Of a stretch of 42,776 nt of DNA, positions 41,909 through 42,776 are shown piece after piece (the stretch's first letter is position 1; each line of letters opens with the position of its first letter). The notes beneath the pieces were generated by a model. It saw nothing but the letters and a program-made list of their open reading frames with translations, searched no databases and was not told the origin of the DNA. The position numbers were made by a program, and so were the translations under genes. This DNA comes from Solimonas soli DSM 21787 (GTDB lineage: Bacteria > Pseudomonadota > Gammaproteobacteria > Nevskiales > Nevskiaceae), in assembly GCF_000474945.1 (NCBI RefSeq), contig NZ_KI440839.1, forward strand, positions 191,911-234,686. The letters run 5' to 3'.

Positions 41909-42025
41909 CTAAAGTTGCTGCAGCACGCCGAGCACGGCAACGGCGGCCACCGTGATGAGCGCAAGCACGGACGGGTTGCGGAAAACCGCCGGCATGCCGC
42001 GCGGTCGTGAAGGACGTTCAGTCAT
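41909..42025 (-). CDS. Membrane microprotein upstream of kdpF
   Basis: The 38-aa frame has a basic N terminus (MTERPSRPRGMPAVFRNP) and one hydrophobic segment (SVLALITVAAVAVLGVLQQL) to its end. AGGAG lies 7 nt before the ATG. It stops 8 bp before the kdpF start in the same operon. I do not know a named family. It is likely a single-pass inner-membrane protein; a role in K+ uptake is only inferred from position. Confidence 0.7.
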   Translation of the reverse strand: MTERPSRPRGMPAVFRNPSVLALITVAAVAVLGVLQQL

Positions 42026-42036
42026 GGCAGCCACTC

Positions 42037-42120
42037 CTAGAGCTTCTGGCAGGCGCGCACGTAAAGCAGCATCAGCGCGAAGCCGGCCACACCCAGACCC
42101 AGATAGAGAAGATCGCCCAT
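42037..42120 (-). CDS. First membrane microprotein of the kdp operon
   Basis: The 27-aa frame (MGDLLYLGLGVAGFALMLLY, then VRACQKL) has a hydrophobic segment from residue 4 and a short positive tail with one Cys. GGGAGG lies 8 nt before the ATG. It ends 11 bp before the next microprotein. I recall similar short peptides, ending in xxCxRL-like tails, at the head of kdp operons in other Proteobacteria, but without a name. A kdp promoter should lie just upstream. Confidence 0.72.
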   Translation of the reverse strand: MGDLLYLGLGVAGFALMLLYVRACQKL

Positions 42121-42209
42121 GTACCGTGCCTCCCGCGAAGCCGCTTGCTGCGGCGGGCATATTGGAACGCCGCCGGCCGTAGGAATTCGAGGCCCCGGGC
42201 TGACGCTGC

Positions 42210-42228
42210 GCATATACGCCGCATATAG
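42210..42228. promoter_or_regulatory. Candidate direct-repeat regulatory site upstream of kdp
   Basis: Two GCATATA elements start at 42210 and 42221, 11 bp apart, so they lie on the same helix face. This AT-rich pair stands out in a GC-rich stretch about 90 bp before the first kdp microprotein. It could be a KdpE box, but it does not match the E. coli site closely. Confidence 0.3.
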
Positions 42229-42407
42229 ATTCCGCCCGCCGCGCGCGTTTTCCAATGCAGTGGCTATACGCGAGCGGCGGCGCCCCTCTCGTTTCACTAT
42301 GGGAAGCTTTTTCTCGATGAACAACTGCGGATTGCCGCAATCGGGCGCCATGCCGCCCGCGAGAGCGCGGCATGGCGTCATGACTTCGTGTTTCTCGATG
42401 ACTTCGA

Positions 42408-42773
42408 GTTTCGATCCACGCGCCCGTGAAGGGCGCGACCAGCACGCGGTCACCGCGACTACCGGTAAGGCCCGTGTTTCGATCCACGCGCCCGTAAAGG
42501 GCGCGACGGGGATGAGACTGGTGAGAGTGTTTGCCATGTGATGTTTCGATCCACGCGCCAGTGAAGGGCGCGACGCGTTGTTGGCGTTCTTCATCACAGG
42601 TCCTTGAGGTTTCGATCCACGCGCCCGTGAAGGGCGCGACTTGCCGCGCGCTGTATGGCACAAGGGGACACTTTGTTTCGATCCACGCGCCCGTGAAGGG
42701 CGCGACTGTTACGCATTTTCGAATCTCCATCAGTAACTGGCGTTTCGATCCACGCGCCCGTGAAGGGCGCAAC
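42408..42773 (-). CRISPR. Type I-C-like CRISPR array (6 repeats, 5 spacers, continues off the window)
   Basis: The 32-bp repeats start at 42408, 42476, 42543, 42609, 42675 and 42742. Spacers are 36, 35, 34, 34 and 35 nt. Read on the minus strand the repeat begins GTCGCGCCCTTCACGG and ends GATCGAAAC, close to the type I-C consensus, so transcription should run leftward and the leader lies beyond the right edge. Repeats 2 (loop G to A), 3 (stem C to A) and 6 (GC to AC at the end) have one change each. No cas genes are in the window. The peptides VAPFTGAWIET read from repeats are not a protein. Confidence 0.95.
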
Positions 42774-42776
42774 GAG

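Noticed and set aside
42121-42407. A gene or CRISPR leader between the kdp operon and the array
   Set aside because: Repeat orientation puts the leader on the other side, and no frame with a ribosome site and homology was found.
41909-42772. A 287-codon frame with repeated VAPFTGAWIET peptides
   Set aside because: The peptides are translated CRISPR repeats. Only the last 38 codons (from 42025) look like a gene.

Overview
The window is high-GC DNA from a free-living, flagellated, Gram-negative bacterium. FleQ-type regulator, RpoN, FliS, KdpFABC-DE, a HexR-controlled Entner-Doudoroff (ED) cluster and the rplU-rpmA-obgE-proB order point to Gammaproteobacteria, probably near Xanthomonadales/Nevskiales. 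The placement is inferred from gene content only.

Layout. 1-5.6 kb (all minus strand): motility and sigma-54 control: fleQ-like enhancer-binding protein, an overlapping stand-alone receiver, rpoN, a NarL-type regulator whose receiver lacks its phosphorylation residues, an atypical PilZ protein, fliS and a small unknown gene. 5.67-6.4 kb: about 4.2 tandem copies of a 174-bp palindrome-rich repeat. 6.4-15.3 kb: working genes (TonB receptor behind a sigma-54-like promoter, bacteriohemerythrin, tex, LON-domain protein, rhomboid protease, hemerythrin-domain protein) mixed with gene relics: an adk/acs chimera, an oxidoreductase tail and two short-chain dehydrogenase (SDR) fragments. 15.34-15.65 kb: tRNA-Leu(CAA) split by a 221-nt group I intron closely resembling the Azoarcus tRNA-Ile intron. 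16-27.4 kb: outer-membrane protein, NUDIX hydrolase, fdxA, tRNA-Pro, ispB, rplU-rpmA-obgE-proB, Big2-type lipoprotein, OmpA/TSP3 protein and a degenerate GGDEF-EAL protein. 27.4-33.3 kb: edd-eda divergent from zwf-pgl-hexR, with two HexR-like palindromes between them. 33.3-42.1 kb: gamma-carbonic anhydrase, then the potassium operon on the minus strand: two unnamed membrane microproteins, kdpF, kdpA, kdpB, kdpC, kdpD, kdpE. 42.4 kb to the end: part of a type I-C-like CRISPR array running to the window edge.

How the genes work together. FleQ, RpoN and FliS belong to flagellar expression and assembly, and the PilZ protein probably brings in c-di-GMP. Zwf, Pgl, Edd and Eda form the whole glucose-6-phosphate to pyruvate plus glyceraldehyde-3-phosphate route, with HexR as its local repressor. 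KdpFABC is the high-affinity K+ pump controlled by KdpDE. The most unusual item is the group I intron in tRNA-Leu(CAA): it sits after anticodon position 34, so the 5' splice site follows C rather than the usual U, and the internal guide carries a matching G.
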